DNA of 64,000 nucleotides from positions 1,650,136 through 1,714,135 of the forward strand of contig NZ_KE136481.1 of assembly GCF_000407185.1 (NCBI RefSeq). The letters run 5' to 3'. Positions within the stretch are counted from its first letter, which is position 1. Every line of letters starts with the position of its first letter. This DNA is from Enterococcus malodoratus ATCC 43197 (GTDB lineage: Bacteria; Bacillota; Bacilli; Lactobacillales; Enterococcaceae). The notes below the pieces were generated by a model. It worked only from the letters and a program-made list of their open reading frames with translations, made no database searches and was not told the DNA's origin. Shown here piece by piece: positions 53,843 through 62,588 of the stretch. The position numbers were made by a program, and so were the translations under genes.

Positions 53843-54781
53843 TTATTCCGCCTTTTTAATGATGATTTTTCCGGCTAACGGGTGCCCCTCCAATGTCTCG
53901 TGACCCGCAACCACACTCTCTAAAGTAAATGGCAGCACTTCGGCAACGGTTAACTGAATTTTGTCTGCTAAATCTGTCAACGCCGTCAATGCTTCAACAT
54001 CGGAATAATCTTTTGAAGGACCGAAAGATAAATAATTTCCCGTTTTCTTTTGTTCACTAGGCAAATCATTCAATGCGACGAAATTTCCACCAGTTTTCAT
54101 AATCTGCATACCGGCTTCACCAGCACGTCCGCCTTTTGTCGCGTCGATCACGGTATCCGCTTGATCAGCAAAGATCGCTCCCGTGTCTTCTTCATCGTAA
54201 GCAGCGAATTGATCCGCTCCGATTTGACGAACCAACGCTTCGTTCCGTTTAGATGCCGAAGCCAAAACCGTTTTTCCTTGAACCTTTAAGAATTGAACTA
54301 GCAGCGAGCCGACAGCTCCCGAAGCACCTTGGATCATAACCGTCTCACCGATCTTATCTCCTACTAAATGAGTCACTAGATTGTAAGTTGTCAACCAAGG
54401 GGTCACTGCTCCAGCCGCTACTTCCCATGACATTGATTTTGGTTTCTTCACGAGTTTCTTTCCAGGGACAACTACTTCTTCGCCGTACGTTCCGCCTACT
54501 GCGTGAACGATTACTTCATCGCCAACTTTTACATGCGTCACATCACTGCCGACTTCCGTCACAACGCCTGCACCATCATTTCCTAATACATAAGGAAACT
54601 TTAGCGTACGAAAATCACGCATCGCTCCTTGGCGTAAGGCAACATCGTAAGGATTAATTGCAAAGGCCGCTAACGCTACTCGAACATGGGTATCATCGAC
54701 TGGACGAGGTTCCGCCTCAATTTCGATCAACACATCTTTCGCTGTTCCATAATCTTTTATCGCAAAACGTTTCATCCTCAT
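53843..54781 (-). CDS. NADP-dependent zinc-free oxidoreductase (quinone oxidoreductase-like MDR)
   Basis: A 312-residue MDR-superfamily enzyme lacking the zinc cysteines. The nucleotide motif is GASGAVGSLLVQFLK, the substrate-side loop VLGNDGAGVVTEVG, and TPWLTTYNLV is conserved. Such enzymes reduce quinones or enones with NADPH. Its ATG overlaps the GNAT stop (ATGA), so translation is coupled. Physiological substrate unknown. Confidence 0.9.
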   Translation of the reverse strand: MRMKRFAIKDYGTAKDVLIEIEAEPRPVDDTHVRVALAAFAINPYDVALRQGAMRDFRTLKFPYVLGNDGAGVVTEVGSDVTHVKVGDEVIVHAVGGTYGEEVVVPGKKLVKKPKSMSWEVAAGAVTPWLTTYNLVTHLVGDKIGETVMIQGASGAVGSLLVQFLKVQGKTVLASASKRNEALVRQIGADQFAAYDEEDTGAIFADQADTVIDATKGGRAGEAGMQIMKTGGNFVALNDLPSEQKKTGNYLSFGPSKDYSDVEALTALTDLADKIQLTVAEVLPFTLESVVAGHETLEGHPLAGKIIIKKAE

Positions 54782-55236
54782 ACATCCTCTCTAATGGCTA
54801 TCATTGGTTGGAAACGAATTCCAGAGACTGTTTCTTCTTGGCCTTGAAGTCGGAAGCCTAACTTTTCATAAGCAGGTACAGCGTACGGAGAAGAATTGAC
54901 AGTCAGCTTTTTCGGTTTCAGTTCTAAAAGCATTGTCTGATACATCTGCTTCGCGATTCCTTGTCGATGATAAGCTTCGTCTACAAAAAGCAGTGCAATG
55001 TGTTCAGGCAAGCGGACGGCTAATACGCCTACAATCTTTTGATTAACTTTTCCGCACCAAAGCTGCACTTGATTTGCACGAACTTCTTTTTCAAGCTCTT
55101 CATCCAAATAGGTCATAAAATGCGTAATGCCGTCCTCAGAATAATCCGGTGCCTCAAAAGTCGTGAACACTTTTTTGATCAATTCCTTAACATCAGATAA
55201 TTCTGACAACACCAATCGTGAAATTTCACTCTCCAT
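54778..55236 (-). CDS. GNAT-family N-acetyltransferase
   Basis: A 152-residue acyl-CoA transferase. The acetyl-CoA loop is DEAYHRQGIAKQMYQTML (R/Q-x-x-G-x-A type), followed by VNSSPYAVPAYEKLGFR, typical of the family. I start at 55236, with AGAGGA 9 bases upstream; the longer frame runs through the promoter. First gene of a three-gene unit. Substrate unknown. Confidence 0.9.
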   Translation of the reverse strand: MESEISRLVLSELSDVKELIKKVFTTFEAPDYSEDGITHFMTYLDEELEKEVRANQVQLWCGKVNQKIVGVLAVRLPEHIALLFVDEAYHRQGIAKQMYQTMLLELKPKKLTVNSSPYAVPAYEKLGFRLQGQEETVSGIRFQPMIAIREDV

Positions 55237-55297
55237 AGCCTCGCTTCCTCTCCGAACCTTTCTTTCATTGTAGCGATTATCCGTCACTTGTTCCAAC

Positions 55298-55335
55298 AAA
55301 AAGGCATGTCTCACATAAGCAAGACACGCCTTTTC
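55298..55335. terminator. terminator after the second ABC pair
   Basis: AAAAAGGCATGTCT and AGACACGCCTTTT pair (one mismatch) around 9 bases; on the minus strand TTTTT follows. Confidence 0.88.
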
Positions 55336-55343
55336 CATAGTTG

Positions 55344-57224
55344 CTAATCCAATTCAACTTTTCCTGTATACAATTGATAATACATTCCATGCTCAGTCAA
55401 TAAGCTCTCATGATCACCGCGCTCGATGATTCGACCGTGATCCATCACCATGATGACATCGGAATTTTGAATCGTCGATAACCGATGGGCGATAACAAAA
55501 ACAGTTCGACCTTCCATCAGGCGATCCATTCCCGATTGGACAATTCCTTCTGTTCGAGTATCAATACTGGAAGTCGCTTCGTCCAAGATCATCACCGGTG
55601 GATCAGCGATCGCCGCACGGGCGATTGCCAGCAACTGCCGCTGCCCTTGAGACAGGCCTTCCCCATCGCCAGTAATCACAGTATCGTATTTATCTGGTAA
55701 ATGCCGGATAAAGGTGTCCGCATTCGACAATTTCGCAGCTTGATAAACTTCTTCATCCGTTGCACTTAAGTTCCCGTAACGAATATTCTCTTTAACCGTC
55801 CCGGTAAATAAATGTGTATCTTGTAAAACAATTCCCAAAGAAGAGCGTAAAGAATTCTTTTTGATTTTCTTTACATTGACTCCGTCATAACGGATTTTTC
55901 CTTCTTGAATATCATAAAAGCGATTGATCAGATTAGTGATGGTCGTCTTACCAGCACCTGTTGCGCCGACAAAGGCAACTTTTTGACCCGGCTCCGCATA
56001 TAGATTGATATCATGCAATACCAGCTGATCATCGTTGTAGCCAAAATTAACGTCTTCAAACCGGACATCGCCGGTTAATCGAACATAAGAAGTCGTCCCA
56101 TCTTCGTGGGGATGTTTCCATGCCCAAATCCCAGTCCGTTCATTGGTCTCAATTAATTCACCGTTAACTTCTTTCACATTCACCAGCGTCACATAACCTT
56201 CGTCAACCTCCGATTCTTCATCTAATAATTGGAAAATTCGGTCGGCACCGGCTAAGGCCATGATAACAAAATTGATTTGCTGAGAAATTTGACTGATTGG
56301 ACCATTCAATGATCGACTCAATTGCAGGAATGAAGCAATCATTCCGACTGTCAACGCGGAAACGCCGTAAACAGCGAATAACCCTCCGATAATTGCCACT
56401 AGAACGTATTGAATATTCAACAAATTCATCATGATCGGCATCAACGTGTTCGCCGTAGCATTGGCCTTCGTCGCACTTTCTTGCAGCTGGTCATTGATCA
56501 CGTCAAATTCTTTCATTGCGGCTTTTTCGTGATTGAAGATCTTCACCACTTTTTGGCCGTGCATCATTTCTTCAATATATCCATTGACCTTCCCTAAGGA
56601 ACGCTGCTGCTCGCCAAAATATCTGCCGCTGCGATTCGTTATAAAGCGCAGCATCACAAACATCAATGAAACGGAGACAATCACAAAACACGTCAAAGGA
56701 ATGCTTAAAGAGAACATTGCGATGAATACAGAAACAAAGGTTACAAATGCCATCATCAAGTTTGGGATACTTTGCGAAATCATTTGACGTAGTGTGTCGG
56801 TATCATTCGTAAAGTGACTCATGATATCCCCGTCAGCATTCGAATCAAAATACCCTAAAGGCAAGGTTTCTAAATGCTCAAACATCTGATCGCGAATTTT
56901 CTTCTGCGTTCCCTCTGAAACCTTCACCATGATTAAGTTATATGAAAGTGTCCCAATAATCCCAACAACATAAATCATCGCCATCGTCAAAATCGCCTTC
57001 AGCAATCCCGTAAAATTTGGATTGCTTTGTCCGATCAGCGGTGTGACATAATCATCGATCACAACTTGTAAGAACAATGATCCTCGTATATTGGCAAAAG
57101 CACTAAGCAGGATCATGAAAAAGACAATTATCAATTGAACCTTGTGTTCCTTGGCCATAATTTTTAACAAGCGCTTGATCGTTTTTATTGGACTGGATTT
57201 GGTTGCAGGTCTTTTATTCATCAT
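55344..57224 (-). CDS. ABC exporter half-transporter (catalytic Glu subunit), second pair
   Basis: About 626 residues. Six membrane helices, then the nucleotide domain: GATGAGKTT, degenerate signature GLSQGQRQ, MILDEATSSID with catalytic Glu, and IAHRLST. An insertion of about 40 residues (VTLVNVKEVNGELIETNERTG) lies before the domain. I start at one of two ATG codons (57224/57221) inside the end of the upstream gene, because AAAGGA is about 10 bases before. It forms a heterodimer with the 579-residue partner. Family relatives include LmrCD and EfrCD of cocci; the exact match is not established. Confidence 0.92.
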   Translation of the reverse strand: MMNKRPATKSSPIKTIKRLLKIMAKEHKVQLIIVFFMILLSAFANIRGSLFLQVVIDDYVTPLIGQSNPNFTGLLKAILTMAMIYVVGIIGTLSYNLIMVKVSEGTQKKIRDQMFEHLETLPLGYFDSNADGDIMSHFTNDTDTLRQMISQSIPNLMMAFVTFVSVFIAMFSLSIPLTCFVIVSVSLMFVMLRFITNRSGRYFGEQQRSLGKVNGYIEEMMHGQKVVKIFNHEKAAMKEFDVINDQLQESATKANATANTLMPIMMNLLNIQYVLVAIIGGLFAVYGVSALTVGMIASFLQLSRSLNGPISQISQQINFVIMALAGADRIFQLLDEESEVDEGYVTLVNVKEVNGELIETNERTGIWAWKHPHEDGTTSYVRLTGDVRFEDVNFGYNDDQLVLHDINLYAEPGQKVAFVGATGAGKTTITNLINRFYDIQEGKIRYDGVNVKKIKKNSLRSSLGIVLQDTHLFTGTVKENIRYGNLSATDEEVYQAAKLSNADTFIRHLPDKYDTVITGDGEGLSQGQRQLLAIARAAIADPPVMILDEATSSIDTRTEGIVQSGMDRLMEGRTVFVIAHRLSTIQNSDVIMVMDHGRIIERGDHESLLTEHGMYYQLYTGKVELD

Positions 57225-58953
57225 GATCACCAAATCCTTTCTGTTGTGAATCAAAGACTTCTTGATAAATCACATTAGTTGCCAAAAGGTCATCGTGAGT
57301 TCCGATACCATTGATTTTCCCGTCATCTAACACAATAATCCGGTCAGCGTCCTGAATAGAGCTGATTCGCTGAGAGATGATAAAGGTTGTCGTACCTGGA
57401 ATTTCCTCCGTTAACCCTTCACGAATGGCCCGATCCGTTTTCGTATCTACTGCACTAGTGGAATCATCCAAAATCAAAATTTTTGGCTTTTTCAATAGCG
57501 CACGAGCAATCGTTAAACGTTGTTTCTGTCCACCAGAAACATTATTCCCACCTTCGGAAATCATCGTGTCGTATTTATTAGGAAACTCTTGAATGAAGGA
57601 ATCTGCTTGCGCGATCGTCGCTGCATGAACGACTTCCTCTTCCGTTGCTTTATCATCACCCCACCGTAAGTTGTCCTTGATGGTGCCGCTGAATAAGACA
57701 TTATTTTGCAAAACCATTCCGACTTGATCCCTTAACGTTTCCAGATCATAGCTGCGTACATCATGTCCGCCAACTTTAATCTCTCCGTGAGTGACATCAT
57801 AAAGTCGAGGAATTAATTGGACCAGACTAGATTTTGAGCTTCCAGTTCCGCCGACAATCCCGATTACCTCACCAGAAGTAATCTTTAGATCAATGTTTTC
57901 TAGAACCAATTTATCCATGTCGTCTTTGTAACTGAAACAAACATTTTGAAATTCGACTGAGCCATCTGGCACTTCCGTTAATGGCGCGTCCCCATTTTTC
58001 AGATCACTTTCTTCATTAAGTACTTCCGTGATCCGTTCAGCAGATGTTCGCGCGATCATCAATTGAACAAAGGTCATAGACATCATCATCAAGCTCATTA
58101 AAATTTGCATCGTGTAATTGAACATACTGACCAATTCACCCGTCGTCAAACTGCCTTTATTTACGATCAATTCGGCACCCAACCACGAAAGCAGCAACAT
58201 ACAGGTATAGACCGCAATTTGCAAAAGGGGCATATTGAAGGCAACGATCCGCTGTGCTTTAGTAAAATTGTCAAAGACCATTTTAGATACACGACTGAAT
58301 TTTTCTTCTTCATAATCTTCCCGAACATAAGATTTTACGACACGGATACCTTGAAGATTTTCGTGCACAACATTGTTCAACCGATCGTACGTCCGAAAAA
58401 CTTTTTCAAACAAAGGATGAGCAAAGCGAATAATCAGACCAAGTCCTACGATCATAATCGGTACAATCACTAAATAGATCATCGATAACTCCCGATTAAT
58501 ATGAAAGGTCATTACTAAAGAAAAAATCAGAATCAAGGGGGAACGCACTAAAATTCGAATCGTCATTTGATAAGCATTTTGTACGTTCGTTACATCCGTC
58601 GTTAAACGAGTGATCAAACTTGAACTTGAAAATCGATCAATATTCGAAAAAGAAAAACTTTGAATCCGTTCAAACAGATTATGACGTAGATTTTTAGCAA
58701 AACCTGCCGAAGCGATCGCAGCTGTTCGCCCCCCTAACGTCCCCATCCCCAGCGCAAACAGGGCACACAAAAAGAGCAGTCCGCCATAGCGCAAGATCGT
58801 ATTCGTATCACTTTTTTCGATCCCGTTGTCAATTAAACCCGCCATGATTAGCGGCATAATCACGTCCATCAAAACTTCTCCCATCGTAAATAGAGGAGTT
58901 TGCAAGCTCTGCTTCTTATATTCACCGACATTCGCCAGTAATTTTTTTAACAT
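57214..58953 (-). CDS. ABC exporter half-transporter (degenerate site subunit), second pair
   Basis: A 579-residue half-exporter with six membrane helices. Walker A GGTGSSKSS has Ser where Gly is usual (GxxGxGKS/T). Signature NVSGGQKQR is canonical, Walker B LILDDSTSAVD carries Asp for catalytic Glu, and the switch residue is Gln (IISQRISS). So it contributes the degenerate site while its signature completes the partner's site. I start at 58953, AAAGGA 9 bases upstream. First gene of the pair; overlaps the partner by 11 bases. Confidence 0.92.
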   Translation of the reverse strand: MLKKLLANVGEYKKQSLQTPLFTMGEVLMDVIMPLIMAGLIDNGIEKSDTNTILRYGGLLFLCALFALGMGTLGGRTAAIASAGFAKNLRHNLFERIQSFSFSNIDRFSSSSLITRLTTDVTNVQNAYQMTIRILVRSPLILIFSLVMTFHINRELSMIYLVIVPIMIVGLGLIIRFAHPLFEKVFRTYDRLNNVVHENLQGIRVVKSYVREDYEEEKFSRVSKMVFDNFTKAQRIVAFNMPLLQIAVYTCMLLLSWLGAELIVNKGSLTTGELVSMFNYTMQILMSLMMMSMTFVQLMIARTSAERITEVLNEESDLKNGDAPLTEVPDGSVEFQNVCFSYKDDMDKLVLENIDLKITSGEVIGIVGGTGSSKSSLVQLIPRLYDVTHGEIKVGGHDVRSYDLETLRDQVGMVLQNNVLFSGTIKDNLRWGDDKATEEEVVHAATIAQADSFIQEFPNKYDTMISEGGNNVSGGQKQRLTIARALLKKPKILILDDSTSAVDTKTDRAIREGLTEEIPGTTTFIISQRISSIQDADRIIVLDDGKINGIGTHDDLLATNVIYQEVFDSQQKGFGDHDE

Positions 58954-58980
58954 ATAGTCACGTCCTTTCATTAACAATAG

Positions 58981-59013
58981 CTCCCTATAGTATAGAGAGT
59001 TTTGCTCAAAACT
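58981..59013. promoter_or_regulatory. two adjoining dyads before the second ABC pair
   Basis: CTCCCTATAGTATAGAGAG (58981-58999, imperfect dyad) and AGTTTTGCTCAAAACT (58998-59013, perfect 7-bp arms) abut. TATACT (58987-58992, minus strand) is a possible -10. No regulator gene is adjacent. Confidence 0.5.
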
Positions 59014-59037
59014 TCTAATAAATTCACCCTTTTTTCA

Positions 59038-59073
59038 TAAAAAAGGAATTGCCCTGAATTCAGGACAATTCTT
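59038..59073 (-). terminator. terminator of the MutS-like gene
   Basis: GAATTG-CCTG-AATT-CAGG-CAATTC (one mismatch) on the minus strand, followed by TTTTTT. Confidence 0.88.
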
Positions 59074-59111
59074 TATTCACAGTAAAAATAGGAAAATTTT
59101 GCTAAATCTGT

Positions 59112-60767
59112 CTACTGGCTATTTATGATTGACCATGTACGCCGTTCATCAAAATGACGCGCTTCATTCTGAGCCTGCTCCACTAGTTTCTCCGGATAAT
59201 CCATCACTTTTAATAAAGCAATCGCATTCCGAGTAACTGCCGGACCCTGTTTTAACAGATAATCAAAAGTGATTCCCTGCTCCTCTGTCACCATCTCTTC
59301 AAAATGAACATTTTCGCATTGGTTTTTCAATATCTCAGTCAATTCAATATCATGAGTCGCTACAAAACTGAGACTCGGATATTTCGCTAACCAAGTCACT
59401 ACACTAGACGAAGCCGCAATCCGTTCAATCGTATTCGTTCCCTTTAATATCTCATCGATAAAACAATAGCAGCGTTCCCCTTGCTCCACTTGATCCAATA
59501 GCCGTTTAATTGACTTGATCTCAGCCACAAAATAACTGTCGCCAGCAAAAATATCATCCTCAACCGCCATTGACGTCAGGACGTGCCCTGGCTGCATCGT
59601 AAATTCTTCTGCAATCGCTGTGTTGATTGTCTGAGACAGAATCGCACTGATCGCAATACTTTTAACATAAGTAGATTTTCCCGAAGCATTCGAACCAGTT
59701 ACAAGCGTATTCTGCTGCCAATCAACAGGATTAACTACAGAATATTCAACCAGTGGATGATAAATAGCTTCGGCCTGAATTCCCCCAGTTGAAAAAAACG
59801 GCTGACAGCTTACAGGAAAATAGGTTCTAAAATTTAAGATCGCCGCAGCAACCTCCATTTCACCCAATACTTTCCACAAATTGATCGCTTCTTGGCTGTA
59901 ATTGCTCAATCGAGTGATCACAAAATTATAGGCGATAAAAGGAATCATAAACGCCAGATTGAGATATTCGAAAATAATATCCGCCTCACTAGTACTTTTC
60001 ACCCGGAAAGAAAAACCCCACTTCGCGATTGATTTCAATGGAACGACATTTTGGATGATTTCGGCTTGCCGCGGAGTAGCTATCTTACTCAAATTATTAG
60101 CAAGTGATACTGATTGAACCAAATAGCGCATACTCTCCAGCTCAGTCTCCAATTTCACTTTCTTTGTCATATAGAAAATGACATTGAATAGAATCGAACC
60201 AAGCATCAGCAAGATCCCTGACGGACCGATGATCAAACTAATCACCAAACTAATGAGCGGCAATGTTCCTAATAAAACAAACAGCCACAAATTTCCTAAT
60301 TTTTCTTTCTTACCATTCGCGATATACTGCTTGGTAAAATTATTGTCTCTTTTCCCCAAACCGGCAAAATGATATTGGATTTTTTCTCTAACCTCAGGAT
60401 TTTCCTGATAAAACTGAATCAATTCTTCCAGATCCGCCGCGTGATCAAAATTATAGTTTCGCAAACGCTGATACAACGCTTCAGAGCCAATACTGGAATA
60501 CGTACCATTGATCAACTCAAAAATGGCTTGCATATCTAAATCGTACCAAGTTAAATCATCAACCTCACTATCCCAATCATGAAATTGTTTTTCAATCTGC
60601 CAAGCCGCTTTCAGGCTTTCCTCTTTATCGAGGCGAGTCTGATGCGGAATTTTTCCCCACTGGCTTCGAACAAATTGTCGTAATTTAATCTTAGAAAAAA
60701 TATCTGCAGCAATGAAAAAAGCGAACGCTATCAAAATTATTCCGATTACTAAAACTCTTGGGCTCAT
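59112..60767 (-). CDS. membrane-anchored MutS-family ATPase
   Basis: A 551-residue protein. An N-terminal membrane helix (VLVIGIILIAFAFFIAAD), two more hydrophobic segments near 160-205, a helical lever/core region, then a MutS-type ATPase: Walker A TGSNASGKST, Walker B CYCFIDEILKGTNT, and the loop with VATHDIEL. It lacks the mismatch-recognition domain and the Smr domain of MutS2. Such MutS-related membrane proteins are common in Firmicutes but their role is not known; DNA repair should not be assumed. AGGAG lies just upstream of the ATG. It is a single gene. Confidence 0.85.
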   Translation of the reverse strand: MSPRVLVIGIILIAFAFFIAADIFSKIKLRQFVRSQWGKIPHQTRLDKEESLKAAWQIEKQFHDWDSEVDDLTWYDLDMQAIFELINGTYSSIGSEALYQRLRNYNFDHAADLEELIQFYQENPEVREKIQYHFAGLGKRDNNFTKQYIANGKKEKLGNLWLFVLLGTLPLISLVISLIIGPSGILLMLGSILFNVIFYMTKKVKLETELESMRYLVQSVSLANNLSKIATPRQAEIIQNVVPLKSIAKWGFSFRVKSTSEADIIFEYLNLAFMIPFIAYNFVITRLSNYSQEAINLWKVLGEMEVAAAILNFRTYFPVSCQPFFSTGGIQAEAIYHPLVEYSVVNPVDWQQNTLVTGSNASGKSTYVKSIAISAILSQTINTAIAEEFTMQPGHVLTSMAVEDDIFAGDSYFVAEIKSIKRLLDQVEQGERCYCFIDEILKGTNTIERIAASSSVVTWLAKYPSLSFVATHDIELTEILKNQCENVHFEEMVTEEQGITFDYLLKQGPAVTRNAIALLKVMDYPEKLVEQAQNEARHFDERRTWSIINSQ

Positions 60768-60863
60768 TCTCTTCTCCTAGTCCTACTAATTATTCTTTTA
60801 CTAACCGATTAAAAATTGCTATTAACAGTGTAACGAAATAATTAAGTAATTGAAACCAAGATC

Positions 60864-60893
60864 AAAAAAAAGAAGACCGTAAAAAGTCTTCTA
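60864..60893 (-). terminator. terminator of the Mga-like regulator
   Basis: AGAAGAC, 8-base loop, GTCTTCT and seven T on the minus strand. The stem overlaps the stop codon. Confidence 0.85.
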
Positions 60894-62345
60894 ACGAATA
60901 TCTTTTACAAATGAACCGATTGATGAAAGGTCGCTCTCTGTTAAAAAATCATCGACGATTTTCAAATTACCAAAAGAATAATTTTTGATTGGATAATTTG
61001 CGATAACCAAATCATATTCCTTAAAACTCTCATCGCATTCAAATTCCAATGCTGAACCTCCGTATATCCCAGTCACTACTCGAAAATGGAATCGACTTTG
61101 GATCAGTTCTGCGAGCATTTCTGCGTGACTTTTCCCGGAATCACTCACTACCAATATTTTCACCTTTGTTGAATGAACATCCAATGAATGAGGCAGCCCT
61201 TCCCATTCTTTGAATAAGACCGTAAGAACGGAAAAGTAAAAAGAGCTGAACCACGGATCACCAGTTGTTCGCTCTATGCGTAACAGCAATTGATGAACAG
61301 ACTTAGTGAAGTATGGATAGTGTGATTTCGCGTTGCGGGAAAAATACGCCGCTGAATCAAATAGGATCGATGGTGCATATGGATAAACTTGGTAAGACGC
61401 ATGGATTCGTAGCAATTTCTGTAAAATATTTTTTCGTTGTTCTTCTACCAATGACAGGTCAAAAATACTCTCCAGTTCGCCAAGAAAATTATCTAAATAT
61501 CCCAAGATCATTTGACAACTTGGTTCAAAGCGAGTAATAAAACACGTGCAAAATAAGCTGTTAGCAACCTCATAATACCAATACTCCGTCACGACATATT
61601 TTGAATCCTGAACTGTTCGGTCAGCCGCTGGACGTAAAGTTAAAATCTTTTCTATCAGCGCTGGATTTAAATCCAATTTTTCGTCGTCCGACAGAACAAA
61701 TCCCTGCGAGGTACGTACGATAATAACAGTCAGCAAATAGCCGCTCTCCAAAATTTCACGATCATTATAGGAAATCTCGAAAGAATCATTGGCATGTTTG
61801 ATAAAATCAATTATCCGGCCACGCTCTAAGTCGAAAGGCCATTCATTCAAACCATATTTCTCTAGAAACAATTGTACATAAAAGACACGCACCCAACGTT
61901 CCTTTTTAGCAGTGATACGAAAGGGCCTTCGCTCCAATACTAGCCCTTTTTCTTCCAAAACCTTATCAATTTGCTTAATCATCCGATAAAAAGTCGCCTC
62001 GCTGATGAACAGTTCATTGATCCAATAGTCCATATCTTCATTCGGCTGAAAAAAAATCCGCTCCAAAAAAATAAATGCCTCAGATTCCTCCATCAAATTT
62101 CGGGCCAATTGGCGCGTTCTATTATGGAGTGCATTATTCAGCCGCAAGCCATTCGTACGAGAAAACTCTACTCCAACGTGTTCACCCCAATAATCATTGA
62201 TCGCCTCAACATCAGATAGGATCGTCTTCACCGAGCAATCTAATAGATCGGCAACCATTTCTGGATTTTGCCACCCGATTAAGTCCCGTAAAACACCAAT
62301 GATGGCTAAACGTCGTTGTGTTGTATTTTTAAGTAATCTCCGCAC
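60891..62345 (-). CDS. Mga-like transcriptional regulator
   Basis: A 484-residue regulator of virulence-type genes. The first helix-turn-helix is around residues 25-50 (MVADLLDCSVKTILSDVEAI), the second around 105-135 (ISEATFYRMIKQIDKVLEE). Then come PRD-like helical domains and a C-terminal EIIB-like domain (VKILVVSDSGKSHAEML) where phosphorylation can be sensed. Start GTG (62345), GGAGG 8 bases upstream; extended -10 TGTTATAAT at 62411-62419. It is divergent from the secreted sortase-fold gene, which it may control (inference). Confidence 0.85.
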   Translation of the reverse strand: MRRLLKNTTQRRLAIIGVLRDLIGWQNPEMVADLLDCSVKTILSDVEAINDYWGEHVGVEFSRTNGLRLNNALHNRTRQLARNLMEESEAFIFLERIFFQPNEDMDYWINELFISEATFYRMIKQIDKVLEEKGLVLERRPFRITAKKERWVRVFYVQLFLEKYGLNEWPFDLERGRIIDFIKHANDSFEISYNDREILESGYLLTVIIVRTSQGFVLSDDEKLDLNPALIEKILTLRPAADRTVQDSKYVVTEYWYYEVANSLFCTCFITRFEPSCQMILGYLDNFLGELESIFDLSLVEEQRKNILQKLLRIHASYQVYPYAPSILFDSAAYFSRNAKSHYPYFTKSVHQLLLRIERTTGDPWFSSFYFSVLTVLFKEWEGLPHSLDVHSTKVKILVVSDSGKSHAEMLAELIQSRFHFRVVTGIYGGSALEFECDESFKEYDLVIANYPIKNYSFGNLKIVDDFLTESDLSSIGSFVKDIR

Positions 62346-62588
62346 AAAAGTACCCTCCTAACCCATTCGTCACTAATCTTCAATCTAGTTAATCATTTTT
62401 ATTTTTTTAGATTATAACATTCTTTGGTCAGTATATCATAAAATAACTCTATAAAAGCGGAAAAATATTGATATTTATTTAACTAAAATTCACAAATAAC
62501 AATCCGCTTTAACAATTACGTTATTTTTATTTTCAATTTTCTACTCATGTTTTATCATTTAATCAAAGTAGAAAAAGGGGTGTTTTCC

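Noticed and set aside
59112-60767. Calling the MutS-like gene a mismatch repair mutS or mutS2
   Set aside because: It lacks the mismatch-binding N-terminal domain and the Smr domain and has membrane helices instead.
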